DNA from: Prorocentrum cordatum
Taxonomy: Eukaryota; Sar; Dinophyceae; Prorocentrales; Prorocentraceae
Assembly (NCBI GenBank): GCA_963575745.1
Contig: CAUYUJ010016159.1
Coordinates: 171,102 to 235,101, forward strand
Direction of reading: 5' to 3'
Length of the DNA stretch: 64,000 nucleotides
Shown here: in pieces, positions 49,600 through 61,130 of the stretch
Position numbering within the stretch: the first letter of the stretch is position 1
Layout: the number at the start of each line of letters is the position of its first letter
Made by a program: the position numbers and the translations under genes
Notes under the pieces: model-generated
Databases searched by the model: none
What the model was told of the DNA's origin: nothing
What the model saw: only the letters and a program-made list of their open reading frames with translations

Positions 49600-50319
49600 C
49601 CGTTCAGCGTAGGGAGCTGTCCGCCTGGGAGCACTCATTAACTTGCGGCAGGGGGCCAAAAGCAGATCGATGTTTTAGCCAGCGGCCGCAAGGGATCGGA
49701 CGGCGGTCGAGCAGCGGCGGTGCGCGACGGTGCGAGCTGTGGCAGTCAAGGACGAAGCGCAGAGAGAGCGCGAGCACTGGCGCCCTAAAGCCAGGAGAAC
49801 TATGCTGCGGGGCTCTTGGAGCCGGGAGCGAGACGAACGACGGCTAGGGACCGACCAGGCGGGGTCCAACGACCTTGCCGAAGAACACCACCTCAAACAC
49901 CAGCACCGGGCATGGCCGCGCAGCGCGATGTGCGAGCAGATCGACGAGCAAAAAGCCGTAGGGGAACAAATGCTTCTGAGGGAGCAACATTCGAGATGTT
50001 CGCGAAGGCCACAGTTTCGAAAGGAGCAAGGCAGAGAATACGACCCGCTGGGCTCGTCTCCAGATGGAAAGAAACACTGGAGGAGAGGGAGGGGAGCCAG
50101 CGGCAGCCACGCCAGGAGGAGCAAGCTCGCAGGCGGGAGGTGCCGCCCAGTCGGCACCTGCTGCCGCGGCCACCCCAGATGCGCAGGCTTCCCCTTAGGT
50201 TCCCGACGCTCGGGCTCGCGCTGCGGACGGCAAGCGCTATCTTGTCACACGCAGGGGGCCACGCAGGGCCAGCTTGAGGCGGTCCGCGTTCACGTCTGAT
50301 GTGGGCGCCTCCGAGGGAC
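49600..50319 (+). other. Unrecognised open frames
   Basis: A frame from 49,730 to 50,299 (189 codons) is rich in Glu, Arg, Lys and His (QREREHWRPKARRTM, NDLAEEHHLKHQHRAWPRSA, EQIDEQKAVGEQMLL). An overlapping frame (49,816-50,277) contains GATFEMFAKATVSKGAR. They look more protein-like than nearby frames but match nothing I know. They could be a decayed helical segment of a mobile element. Confidence 0.25.
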
Positions 50320-50580
50320 AAGAATAACAATAATAATAGGAATACTAATAATACCAACAGTAATAATAATAATAATAATAGTAGTAGTAGCACTTGGAAT
50401 AATAATGTTCAACTTCTTCTTATTAATATTGGTAATATTCGTATTGCTAATGTTATGATAACTAGTATGGAATATTCTTCCTCTTCTTTACTAATACTAC
50501 TTGTCTGATCATTATTACTTGTATCATTCGTAGTATTCGAAGTAGTATTCTTATTATTCTTACTCTTCTTCACGGATGGC
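50320..50580 (+). repeat. (AAT)n/(TAG)n/(ATT)n tract
   Basis: AATAATAATAATAATAATAG, then TAGTAG, then TATTATTCTTATT sequence. An AT-rich island of 260 bp inside GC-rich DNA. Confidence 0.85.
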
Positions 50581-50769
50581 GTCTGCGGGGTCGCAAAGGG
50601 CGGCTTTGAGCCCCCAGAGCCTAGCCCCAGGGTGCGGCCCAGGGACGTGGAGGCCCCCGGTCGCATCAAGCCAGGAAGCGCCCAAGCTCAGAGAGCCGCA
50701 GCCGACTGGCCCAGTGCCGCGGTGGACGCGGAGGGTCAGCTCGTGCACCCTCGAACTTGTCTCTTGAAT
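50581..50769. other. No recognised gene
   Basis: GC-rich. No feature recognised. Confidence 0.4.
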
Positions 50770-50975
50770 TATGTTGCTCCCATCGTACTTAAGGACCACG
50801 TCCCAGAAATAATTTCGGACACCCACGAAAATGTCGAAAAAGTGTCGGAACAGTGTCGAAACAGTTTTGGACGAGTGTCTGTCAGGGCCCGACATGTGAA
50901 AATTCTCGAGCTTCGGTACTTGTTTTGGTACTCGAAATCCTTTTCTGGTGGTCAAGGCTAAAGTAGGTTGGAACA
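50770..50975 (+). repeat. Dispersed repeat D, uninterrupted copy
   Basis: TGCTCCCATCGTACTTAAGG, GTGTCGAAACAG, CTTCGGTACTTG and then directly CTCGAAATCC and TTTCTGGTGGTCAAGGCTAA. In the 32.7-34.05 kb copy the same left and right parts are separated by element C, so this is the empty version. Confidence 0.75.
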
Positions 50976-53060
50976 TCATGACTCTTGAAGTTGCAGCGCA
51001 TGCTCCACAGGGCAGTCGTTCTGGAAATGGCTACGTCGTGCGCAGAGCTGGGCCCTCGACGTGGCTTCGCCGCAGGAGACGAGGCCCACGGAGCCCACCG
51101 GTGTGGCGCCCAGGAACGGGTCCAGTGCGGCTGGGTTCGCTACAAAGGCGCGCGCTGAAACTGACACTGAAAAATTCGGCCGACAAGACGGATCCCTGCC
51201 CTCGCACATTCCATATTGATGTCGCATCGGCGTCAGCGCAAAAAGTTTGGACCCGCGCGGCTCCGAGAAAATGGAAGTGCCGTCCAGGGCGCACATGCGT
51301 CCAAGAAACACGGCGCGCCCTCTTCGGCGCTGATCGAGTCTGTCGCAGCACAAGAATGAGAGCAAAGCCAGCGGCGCCCCCATCCCACCCCAGCGATGCA
51401 AAGCTGAGCAACGAAGCGGCGCGATGATGTCACCGATGAGGTGGCTTGCCGTCGTCTCCTTTCGACCTCAACAATTTTGCGTTGCCGGAAAAAGGGCGAG
51501 GAGAGGGAGCGCACTGGCGTCGCGCTCGTCCACGCGCGTTCCAAGCTGCGGACAAAACGATGGCACCGCCCGAGCTGACTTTTCGGGGGCGTCTGGGAGC
51601 GTCGCGCTCCTACTCACCATCGTGTCTTCGCGCAGCGGTGGTCGGTATTGCTGCGCTGGCAGCGGCGACGAGCGCAGGTGCTCCTCACACATCAGGAGGA
51701 ATGGCAGTGCTTGTATCTAAGAAGTTTGGCTCGGCTCTCTAGTGTTTGCCAGCGGCGGCGGGATCTGGCCCAACATGACTCGACAGACACGAAAGTTCGC
51801 GTGCTGTTTGTCTCGCTACGCTGCGTGACTTCGGAGGGGTTGGGCCCCCTCGGTGAGCTGTCAGGCCTGGTCATGGCCACCGAGTTGCCCGTGGTCTCGA
51901 AAGCGGCTGGAGCATGTAGCCTCAGCAGGTGACCGACGCAGGGTGGGCCACGCCAGTAAGCTTGCAAGTGATGGACCCAGAGTTTCCCAGCTGCCAAGCC
52001 TGACGGCTGGACTGCTTTGCCAGCAGGAAGAGCCTGGTACCCTCTGCCAAGAGCCTCGAAACCTTGGCGAACGCGGCTCAGTGGCCTCATGCAGCTGTTC
52101 ACCTGACCTTCCAGAGCCTGTATCGCCAGGCCAAAGAGTGGCAGGGAGTGGCTCCCCAGTCTTTCCCACTCAAGCGTTCGGCGGAGTCTGGCGCAGTAGG
52201 CATGCCAAGCGAATTACCCGAACTTCCGTTTTCTGCCAAGTGGGACTGGGAAACGGCCTTAGCCCGCAGGACCCCAGCTAAGCAGCGGGAGTGCGATTCG
52301 AGATGGAGACACAGACAAGCACTGTAGCCGACGAGGTGCTTGTAAGTTTCAACAGGTATACCCTCGTCAGCGTCATGGGACAGAGAACACCGTCGATGTT
52401 CAAGGGCCAGCACCCTCAAGTGGCTATCGTGTCTTCGAACCCTGGCTTAGACGCTTTCGCTCACTGCTGAGAGTGATGCGGTTCGCCCTCACCTCCCGTC
52501 CGTTTTAGCCCAGGCTGACGCCATCCGTCGAGAGGCTCATGAAGAGTTGTTGCTCCCGCTCTCAGCCCTGCAAGTCTTTGGGGATCTCGGAACATCCAGA
52601 AAAGAAGTCGGAGGTGCTTCCTGACTTGGCGAGTGGGACGGCGTCGGCTTGAGGCCGACGCGAAACGAGCCCAGCAAGAGTGTCACAGAAAGGGAAAAGG
52701 CAAGGGCGCAAAGAAGGCTCACAAGTTTGGGGAAGGACCCGCCCCAGCGGCCAACTCTGGCTGGGGGCACGACGGCCAGGGCGGGGCCCCCCTTGGCCGG
52801 CTGGCACGCTCCTCGCCAAACGTCGAGAGGGCGGAAGACACACCCTGTGGCTTGGGCGGACAGGGTATTTTGCCGCCGACCACGGCGGCGCGGATGGTTA
52901 CTGAGTGTAGGATCGGGATTCACCCAAGAGGGGGTGACCCTGAGGGGAGACACCAGTTCGATCCGCTGGTGCACCGCTCTGCTGCGAAGAGATGCCCCCC
53001 GCATGCCCAGCCTATCGGCAACTATCGGGAGCTGCCGGCGGCTGCGGGGCATCAGTGTTA
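50976..53060 (+). pseudogene. Probable decayed LINE, endonuclease domain and linker
   Basis: Translating across frames gives, in order: RTSGGMAVLVSKKFGSAL (about 51,690-51,742); FVSLRCVTSEGLGPLGEL (51,807-51,860); AGWATPVSLQVMDPEFPSC; a stretch with WPHAAVHLTFQSLYRQAKEW and GVAPQSFPL (52,080-52,160); and LEADAKRAQQECH...GAKKAHKFGEGPAP (52,650-52,740). TSGG.AVL, the L.SEGLG segment and the PH..V.L.F motif are characteristic of the exonuclease/endonuclease/phosphatase domain and linker of dinoflagellate non-LTR elements as I remember them. Several stops and frame changes make it nonfunctional. RT was not found downstream, where minisatellites begin. A long minus-strand frame at 50,976-51,401 is probably a shadow. 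Confidence 0.5.
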
Positions 53061-53269
53061 GACATTTCCATGCAAAAACCGATCGAGTCCAAACACACCC
53101 CAGGGCACACACACACACACCCTTTGCGGGATCCCGATAAGACCTTCGGGCGGGGGAACGCGCTGGGTTGGGACAGCTTTCACTTCGGTTGAGAGCTTCC
53201 AATGGACTTCGCCCAACGATTGGCTGACATTTGACAGAATGCATGGACGATTATTGCTGCTGTCTGGCC
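53061..53269. other. (CA)n and unrecognised sequence
   Basis: A short CACACACACACAC tract at 53,107-53,120. No gene. Confidence 0.5.
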
Positions 53270-53828
53270 AAAGTCCGGTGTCCAATGCCGATGTCTTGTA
53301 TCCAATTGTCCTCTGTCTGGTGACCGGTGCTGGTGGCCAGTGTCCCGGTGTCCGGTGTCTGGTGTCCGGTGTCTGGTGTCCAATGTCTGGTGTCGAGTAT
53401 CTGGTGTCCAGCTGGTGTCCGTTGTCTGGTGACCCTGTGTCCCGTGTCTGGTGTCCGGTGTCCAATGTCCGCTGGTGTCTGGTGCCCGTTGTCTGGTGCC
53501 TCCGTCCGGTGCCCTGTGTCCTGTGTGCTGCGTCCGAAATCCTGTGCCGGTGTCCGTTGTCTGGTGTCTGGTGTCCGGTGTCCTCTGGTATCTGGTATCC
53601 AATGTCCGGTGCCCGGTGTCGACTGTCTGGTGCCGGTGTCCGGTACCCGGTGTCTGGTATCCAGTGTCTGGTGTCCCATGTCTGGTGTCCAGCGTCCGGT
53701 GTCTAGTGTCCGGTGTCCGGTGACCTGATGTCAGGTGCCTAGTGCGGTGTCCGCGGAGTCCGGTGTCCAATATCTGGTGTGCGGTGGCCGTGTCCGGTGT
53801 CTGGTGTCCAGTCTCCTGTGTCGGGCGT
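53270..53828 (+). repeat. Minisatellite, GGTGTCTGGTGTCC
   Basis: About 35 imperfect 7/14-bp units of GGTGTCCGGTGTCTG. The same motif reappears at 56,640-56,729 and 56,922-57,245. The ValSerGly-type frames on one strand and the HisArgThrPro frames on the other are artefacts. Confidence 0.9.
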
Positions 53829-54430
53829 CCGATCACCGAATCAGCCGGACCGGCGGACCAAATCGCACAAGAACCTGGATCATGCAGATCGCCCAGATGA
53901 ACCGAATCCATTGAATCAGCCAGATCAACCAAATCAACCTGATCAGCCAAATCACCGGGCTTCCCTGTATCCGCCAGATCAGCCGCCTCAACCGAATCAC
54001 CAGATCCGCCAAATCAGCCGGCCAGCCCACGTCACAATGGATCACCAGATCACCAGATCAGCCGGCGCGATCACCGGATCACAAGGTCACTGAGACAATC
54101 GGGCCAGACGGCTGGATCACCAAATCACCTAATCAGATCACCAGATCACGATCGGATCAGCTGGCCAGATCACCGGATCATCGGATCACCGGGTCACCGG
54201 ACCATCCGTCCGGATCAACCAGATCACCGGATCCCCTGATCACTGGATCTCCGGATCAGCTGGACGGATCACCAGATCAGCCAGATCACAAGATCAGCCG
54301 GCACTGGATCAATTTGCTGGATCACTGGGTCACAGAACCAGCCGGCAAGATCACCAGATCACCAGATCAAGATCACGAGATCAGCCGGATCATCAGAATA
54401 GCCGCCTGGATCACCCGATCATTGGGTTCA
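53829..54430 (+). repeat. Minisatellite, GATCACCAGATCAGCC
   Basis: About 40 imperfect 8-16 bp units containing GATCACC, GATCAGCC and AATCACC. It abuts the GGTGTC array directly with no unique sequence between them. GATC-rich. Confidence 0.9.
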
Positions 54431-54869
54431 GCAATCAGTGTCGTACATACGTAGCCGCGTACCACACCTATACACTTTCTGCGTCGGCGGCTGGGCAGAG
54501 TGACTGCGCTGGCGGAAAAGCAGAAGTAGGACGCACCACTGCGCATTAAGCCGCGATGCACGGGGGAAAGAGGAGGAGCGCCTGGCGACGGCGAGATTGA
54601 GGAGGAAGCCAGGCCCGCTCACAGCGGGGCCACGCTGCGGCAGGGGGCGGCGCCGGGGGGGGGGCCCAGCGGCAGCACGGCGGCCACACCTACAAACAAA
54701 CACATCCACACACACTCCTTCACGCACTCACGGCTCCCAAGCGTCACAGGGTTGCTATCAAGGTGGCGCGCTTCGGCACGGCATCGAGCCCTGACGAGGG
54801 CTCAGCTCCTGGGCGTCACAGGGTTACTCAACGCTGCGTCTCGCATGAACTGTCGGCGCCGCCAATGGA
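54431..54869. other. No recognised gene
   Basis: Contains two copies of GCGTCACAGGGTT (54,743 and 54,812), each followed by different sequence. No gene or RNA is recognised. Confidence 0.45.
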
Positions 54870-55320
54870 AGAGGCAGCGCCTCACCATCATCGTCCCCAT
54901 CATCCTCGCCAACATCGTCGTCATCCTCATCCGAATAATCATCGTAAACATAATTGCCATCACCACCACCATCTGTAGTCACCATCACCTACAATATCAT
55001 CACCATCGGCATCGTCAGTGCCATCCTGCTCGTCGTCACCACCATTACCATCACTATTTTCATCGTCATCACCACCACCGTTCTCAACAGCATCATTGTC
55101 ATCATCGTCATCATCATCAACAGCAGCATCATCGTCATCGTCGTCGACATGGTCATCCACATCGTCATCGTCATCACCACAACCATCATCAACATCATCC
55201 GCATCGGTCACCATCATCATCAGCAGCAGCACCACCATCATCATCAACATCAGCAGAAGTACCACCAATATCAACCATCAACATCAACATCAACACCAGC
55301 AAGAACAAGCAACTACTATA
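54870..55320 (+). repeat. (CAT)n/(CAC)n/(CATCGT)n interrupted microsatellite
   Basis: CATCATC, CACCATCA and CGTCATC triplets with CAGCAG islands. Poly-His, poly-Ile and poly-Ser frames are artefacts. Confidence 0.95.
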
Positions 55321-55334
55321 AACGCAAACGGCAA

Positions 55335-56580
55335 GAAGGTCGGTTAGCCGGGGCGGCCGGACGAGGAAGGAGGAGAACAGGGGAAAGGGAGGGATCCCCA
55401 AGATACCTACTAGGAACAAGCCAGATGTGATGCAGCATGCAGGGGGGCGAGCAACCCTGGGACCTGGCCCTTTGGGAGAAGCACAACTGCTAAGAGCGAG
55501 GGAACAAAAGGAAAAGCATCAGAAAACCAAGGTTCCCCCTACAAACAAACGAACCCTACGCGAAACTGCATGAACAAACTGGGACAAAACACAAGCGGAA
55601 AAGAGTCGGTTCCTTAGCTGGCATGCACGAACCAGAAAAGAGGAGAAGAGGGAAAGGGGAGGGCAACCCAGGGTTCATCCTAGAAACAAGCCAGCCCTTG
55701 GCAGATCTGCATGCTGGAACGAGCAAGTCCAGGGGCCGCCCCATGTGGGAGAAAGACAAAGACTCCGCTCGAGAAGCCCCAATGCTAGAAGCACGCCAGC
55801 CCTGGGCACACATTCACGCAGGGGGCGAGCATACCCAGTGCCCGCCCCATGTGGGAGAAAGCTCAAGCCTTGGCAGATCCTTCATGTCAGGAGGGGGGGA
55901 GCATATAGCAAAACATGAGGGAAACATAAGTCCTCCAAATGAACAGACAGATACTCAAAACGCAAGCGGAGAAGAAAAAAAAAATCGTCCGCTGGGATGG
56001 GCGAACGAGGAAGGTGGAGAAGAGGGAAATGGGAGGGCAACACAGGGTTCCTCACAGAAGCAAACCAACCCCTGGGCAGATTTGCATGCTGGAACGAGCA
56101 AATCCAGGAGCCAACCCATGTGTTAGAAAGACAAAGACTCCTCTCGAGAAGCCCCAATTCTAGAAGCACGCCAGCCCGTGGCACACACTCACGCAGGGGG
56201 CGAGCACACCCAGGGCCCATCCCATGTGGGGTAAAGCTCAAGCCTTTGGGAGAAGTCTCAATGTCAGGAGGGAGGGAGCATGCAGCAAATCATGAGGGAA
56301 ACAAAGTTCCTCCTAGAGACAAACCACCCTTACGCGAAACAGCAGGAACTGACATATACCCAAAACGCAAACGTAAAAAAACTTAGTCCGCTGGGGACGG
56401 GCGAACGAGGAAGGAGGAGAAGAGGGGAAGGGAAAGAAAACCCAAGGTTCCTCCTAGACGCAAGCTCGCCCTTTGTAAACGTTGCACGCAGTGTTGGTCA
56501 ACCAAGGGGGGGAAGAAGAAGGATGAGCAGAGAGGAAGGGGAGGGGCCCCAAAAAATCCTCCTAAAAACAAATTACTCCT
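55335..56580 (+). repeat. Nested tandem repeat of about 270-400 bp
   Basis: Units begin CGAACGAGGAAGG.GGAGAA at about 55,357, 55,626 (diverged), 56,003 and 56,402. Each contains up to two roughly 125-bp subrepeats with CATGTGGGAGAAAGACAAAG, GCATGCTGGAACGAGCAA and GGGGGCGAGCA.ACCCAG.GC. On the minus strand it gives repeated peptides such as LLERSLCLS and CSFQHADLPRA, which are not credible proteins because they start and stop with the repeat units. Confidence 0.75.
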
Positions 56581-56639
56581 ACAATTTGATGAACATTGAG
56601 AATGTCAGGCGTCCAGACACTACGAATGAAATGCCTCGT

Positions 56640-57245
56640 GTCTGGAATACGGTGTCCGGTGTCGGGTGCCTGGTGTCTGGTGTCTGGTGTCTAGTGTCTG
56701 GTGCCGGGTGTCTGGTGTCCAGTGTCCGCGGCGAGCGCGGGGGGGAAGTGAGAAGGAGAAGGCATTATCCGAAGGCGGCGGGACTTCTCAGAAGCCCTCG
56801 CGCCTTCTGAGAAGTTCTTTGCCTTCGGGGAAGGCTTAGAAAACTTCTCGGAAGGCAAAGGAGACTTCCGAACCTTCTGAGAAGGCCCCTTCTCCTTCTC
56901 ACTTCCCCTCGCCGCCGCCGCCAATGTCTGGTGTCCCGTGTCTGGTACGTGGTGTCCAGTGTCTGGTGTCCGGTGTCCAGTGTCCGTTGACTGGCGTCTG
57001 GTGTCCAGTATCCAATTTCTGGTGTCCAGTGTCTGGTGTCGGGTGTCCGGTGTCTGGCGTCCAGTGTCTGAAGGAGTCGAGTGTCCGGCGTCTGTCGTCT
57101 GGCGCGCGAGGATCGCGATCTACAGTCGCGTCATGGCGTCCGGCGTCCGGCGTTCGGTGTCCCGTGCCCGGTGTCCGGTGTCCGGTGGCCAGTGTCTGGT
57201 GTCTGGTGCCCGGTGTCCTGTGTCTGGTGTCCTGTGCCCGGCGTG
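56640..57245 (+). repeat. Minisatellite, GGTGTCTGGTGTCC, second array
   Basis: The same motif as 53,270-53,828, present on both sides of an inserted MITE (56,730-56,913). The array would be continuous without the insert. Confidence 0.9.
56730..56913. mobile_element. MITE-like element, GGCGAGCG family, copy 2, inside a minisatellite
   Basis: Ends GGCGAGCGCGGGGGGGAAGT and, reversed, GGCGAGGGGAAGTGAGAAGG. The interior shares GAAGCCCTCGCGCCTTCTGA and CTTCGGGGAAGGCTTAGAAA with 36,941-37,127. The minisatellite resumes after three extra GCC triplets. A target duplication cannot be read against the repetitive flanks. Confidence 0.85.
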
Positions 57246-58065
57246 CGAGAAACGCTCCATAGTGTTTGAAATCCCGCGCCTCCTGAATCCAGTCTCTGGC
57301 TTTTCCTGGCTCGTTCTTCATAGGCTCACAGATCCACAGCCTCCCTCTGCGAGCCTGCGTGTACTCCACGATTCGCCACTTGGAACGTGACCGGTGGGAC
57401 AAGTCTCCAGGGTGAAAATTCCTCTGGGGCCAAGCTACCTTCCCGGCTTGCGCAGAAGTTGGCTTGATCATGATTTGATGTCCTATGCTAGGCCTATGGG
57501 CCTCTCGATGGCCTCAGCGCTCCTTGACCTTCGCAGGTACTACGAGGACACGGACCAGAAGGCATTTCGAAAAACGGTTCGTGCTGTAGGGTTTTTCGGA
57601 CCACCATCCTACTCTTCCTCCCCCTCCCACGCACTTTTTTTCTCCCCCTGCTCCCTCACGATCCCCTTGCCTCCCAAACCAAATTCCCCCACGTCATCCA
57701 CTCCTGCTCTTCCTCCTCCTCCTCCTCCTCCTCCACTTCCGCCTTCCAATCCAATGGAAACCAGAAAAAAAACCTAACACTACAACAACCCTGGAAGCAC
57801 CCCAAACAAAAATCCTAAACATCTCTTCCCTGTCTCCCTCCCCCTGGCTCCTACTCATCACCCTCCTCCCTCACTCCCTCGTCCTCCACCCCCCTTCCAA
57901 GAGGAGGGAGGAACGTGAGAAAGAGGGGCATGAGGAAGAAAAGACGGGACAGGATAAGGAGCGACAGGACATGGAGGTGGGAAAGAAAGGACAAGGGGAT
58001 ACCGATACCGCTGGTCATCATCCGAAGCATCAGCATCATCAAAATCATCGTCGCCATTATCACCG
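57246..58065. other. No recognised gene
   Basis: Includes a 128-codon frame at 57,394-57,777 whose first half (PLGPSYLPGLRRSWLDHDLM, RPMGLSMASALLDLRRYYED and TDQKAFRKTVRAVGFFG) looks protein-like, then becomes low-complexity at a CTC tract (57,712-57,735). I do not recognise it. Confidence 0.3.
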
Positions 58066-58069
58066 ACAG

Positions 58070-58137
<68 letters not shown>

Positions 58138-58138
58138 G

Positions 58139-58203
<65 letters not shown>

Positions 58204-58205
58204 AG
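58066..58205 (+). repeat. (CAT)n with (CAG)n island
   Basis: CAT triplets, a run of about eight CAG triplets at 58,115-58,138, then an unbroken CAT run to 58,202. Poly-His/poly-Met frames are artefacts. Confidence 0.95.
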
Positions 58206-58769
58206 GACATCAGCATGACCGTACACATGAACGTCACCAGCATAAGCAGCATCACCGTTGTCATCAGAACAACCACCACCATCAACAGCATCATCGTTAC
58301 CATCTGAGTCGTGAGCATCAAGATTGACATTACTATCGGCATCAACATCAGCACCTCTATCATCATAACCACCACCATCACGAGTGCCAAAACTAGCACC
58401 ACCACCATCACCATCATCGTCAAATCCATCTCCCTCCTGCTCGCCTTCCCCCTGGCTCCTCCCTCCTTCCCACTCCATCCTTTGTCCTCCATCTTCTCCC
58501 TCGCTCCGTCCACATTTGTCTTTCCGCCTCCTCCCCCTCCTCCTCAACGACCCGATGTAGGGCGACAAACTGGAACTGCATCCCAGCCCTCCCTGATTTC
58601 TCTTTCCCCAACCTTCCTCCCCCACCCCCACCCCCATCCCCTCCGTCCACCTCCTACTCCCTTTTTTTTCAGCCCTCTTCCGTATGGATAACTCCTTCCT
58701 ATGGTTGGGCGTTTCGCCTCAGACTTTCTCACCAGCCCTGACCCTGAAGCTGGACATTCGCAACAGCTA
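58206..58769. other. CAT-rich then CCCT-rich low-complexity DNA
   Basis: Degenerate CAT/CACCAC sequence to about 58,430, then pyrimidine-rich CCCT/CTCC sequence to about 58,680. No gene recognised. Confidence 0.6.
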
Positions 58770-59260
58770 CGATAGTGAAGCGCATGCGACTCTCAAAGTG
58801 GGCCTCTCGCCTTAGCGCCGCAAACATTCGTCTTCAAAGTTTGGCCGTTGTCGAAAAAGTGTTCTCGATCTAGCGCCGCGCACATTCATGTTCAAAACTC
58901 GCAGCAGGTACAGGCATGGACGGCGGCTCATGTTTAAAAGGGGGCTCTCACCTTAGCGTCGCGCGCATTCGACCTAAAATCTCGCAGCAATCACAAGGGG
59001 GGGCTCTCGCAGCAGCACCGCGCAAATACATGCGAAGAGCTTGCAACCGTTATAAGGATCAACGACGGCTCCTCTTTCAAAATGGAGTTGGCGCTTCAGA
59101 ACTCCTCGGATCTAAAGACGAGAAACCTCAAAAGACGTAGCAGCTGGACGGACGGACCAGGTTTCCTTTTTAAAATCGAGCTCTCGCTTGGGACATCTCT
59201 TAAGAGCGCGCAAAGGAACGCAGACCTACGGGGGGGCTGTTTCAAAACGGGGGTATCGGC
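58770..59260 (-). repeat. Decayed tandem repeat, GAATGTGCGCGGCGCT family, array 3 (inverted)
   Basis: On the minus strand about five units of GCGCGGCGCTA, CGAATG and GAGAGCCC-type sequence match 9,060-9,430 and 10,200-10,740. Confidence 0.65.
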
Positions 59261-59730
59261 TGACACATCGCTCCGTTGCATGATCATATCCTTTTTGCAT
59301 CCCTTGCTACGCGCTTAGAACGCGGAGCTCTGGCCCGACCACTAGGCCCACAAGGCGCTGGTCTTTCAGGGGGGCGTATCTTGCAGTGAAGAGGAAGGCG
59401 TGGGGGAGGCAGCTTGGGACGAGAGGGTGTATCGCTGATGTACAGTGGTCTTGCTCTGGTCCTCCTCCTCCACCTCCTCCCCGCCATTTCGAAGGGCGAC
59501 GGACTCGAATTTCATACAGCTCCCCCCCTCTCTCCTGCTCCTCCTCCCTCTTCCTTGCCCTGTCGAGGAACCACGGGTTCGGACTCTACCCCCCCCCCTT
59601 GCGCATGCCACAAGGGGGTCCCTCTTGAGGACTCACAGTCTCAGATAACACCCGTCGGCGGATACAGAGAAGAAACGCGCAATGGGAAGGGATGGGAATG
59701 CCCGATACGGTGAAGATATTGAACAAAGAA
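59261..59730. other. No recognised gene
   Basis: A short C-rich run at 59,590. No domain recognised. Confidence 0.4.
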
Positions 59731-59830
59731 CCCAGGGCCTGAAATCCGGTGGAACACCAATTGAGGCTCGGCCATGGACATCACCGCCGCTCTCATCAGC
59801 TACGGAAGCCTCAAAAAGGGGTCTGAAGCC
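59731..59830 (+). repeat. GTG.CACCGCCGC repeat, diverged copy
   Basis: CTGAAATCCGGTGGAACACC, GCTCGGCCATGGACATCACC and GCCGCTCTCATCAGCTACGG align with the 25,388, 34,065 and 34,185 repeats. Confidence 0.55.
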
Positions 59831-60165
59831 ACCGAGGCACACTGCTGAACCAACGCCCCCACCGCACGGCGCGAGAGAACCTGGCTTGACGCCTCCCCCC
59901 CTCCTCTCGCCACGCCTCGGAGTGCCCTCATCTCTCCTCCCTCTCTGCCGTGGAGCCCCTGGACCCCACGAGGAACCCTGAACCCCCCCAGAACCTACAT
60001 CGAGCCCCCCCTGCCCTTCCTCCTCCCTCCTCCTTCGGGCCCCCTCCCCAACCCCACATCGCGCGTGGCCGAAGCGAGAAAGCACGGTTAGAGAGGACGA
60101 AGATGAGCATTTAATGTCTTCCAGGGAGTTCGGAACTCGATGTTTTTGGAAGTCTGCCTCACCCC
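59831..60165. other. No recognised gene
   Basis: C-rich sequence with no feature recognised. Confidence 0.4.
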
Positions 60166-60640
60166 GACACCCTGCTCCTCCTCCTGCTCCTCCTCCTCCT
60201 CCTCATCATCATCATCCTCCTCCTCCTCATCTTCCTCCTCCTCCTCCTCTTTCTCCTCCTCATCCTCCTGTCACCCCGCTGTTCCCTGTATCCCTCTCCC
60301 CCCCAATCGCGCTACCAAGCTTGCGGGACCGAAAGCGCGCGGGGAAAGGAAGAAGGGGGCGGGGGGGGCGGGGAAGAATAGAGAGGGACGGAGGTAGACG
60401 AGGAGGAGATGGAGGAGGGACGAAGGGAAGAACACCAACGGGTCGTCGCATGCCCCCTCCTCCTGTGAGGAGAGAGGAGGACGAGGAGGAGCGGAGCGTA
60501 AGAGAAAGGAGGAGGAGGAGGAGGAGGAGGAGGAGGAGGAGGGGGAGATTTCGGAGGAAGGAAGGAGACGCAAGGATGAGGTCTCCAAGGGCCCCACCCA
60601 ACGAAAACGACCAGCGGACACCGAGTACGTCCCAAACAGT
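60166..60640 (+). repeat. (CTC)n and (GGA)n tracts in inverted orientation
   Basis: CTC/CAT triplets at 60,175-60,270 and GGA triplets at about 60,475-60,545, giving a pyrimidine tract followed 200 bp later by a complementary purine tract. Confidence 0.85.
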
Positions 60641-60644
60641 CCGA

Positions 60645-60890
<246 letters not shown>

Positions 60891-61130
60891 ATCGGCGACG
60901 ACGGCGGCCATCGACGAAAGGCGGCGACACCGAGCTGACAGAGTCCGTCCCTAGCACTCCGAGGTCGTGATCTTCAAACAGCGTGGACCCCCCGGGGTGT
61001 CGGCCCCTTCCCCAATCCGCGTTTCACATCTCGAATCGTTAATTGACAGTCCAGGGGCCCAGCGGGGGCCCGTGCCCGGAAACGCCACGAAAACCTCCCG
61101 TCGTGATTTTGTTGGGGGAACGAAGAGTTA
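60891..61130. other. No recognised gene
   Basis: Nothing recognised. Confidence 0.4.

Noticed and set aside
57851-58637. Poly-Met, poly-His and poly-Asp frames
   Set aside because: Translation of (CAT)n/(CAG)n microsatellites.
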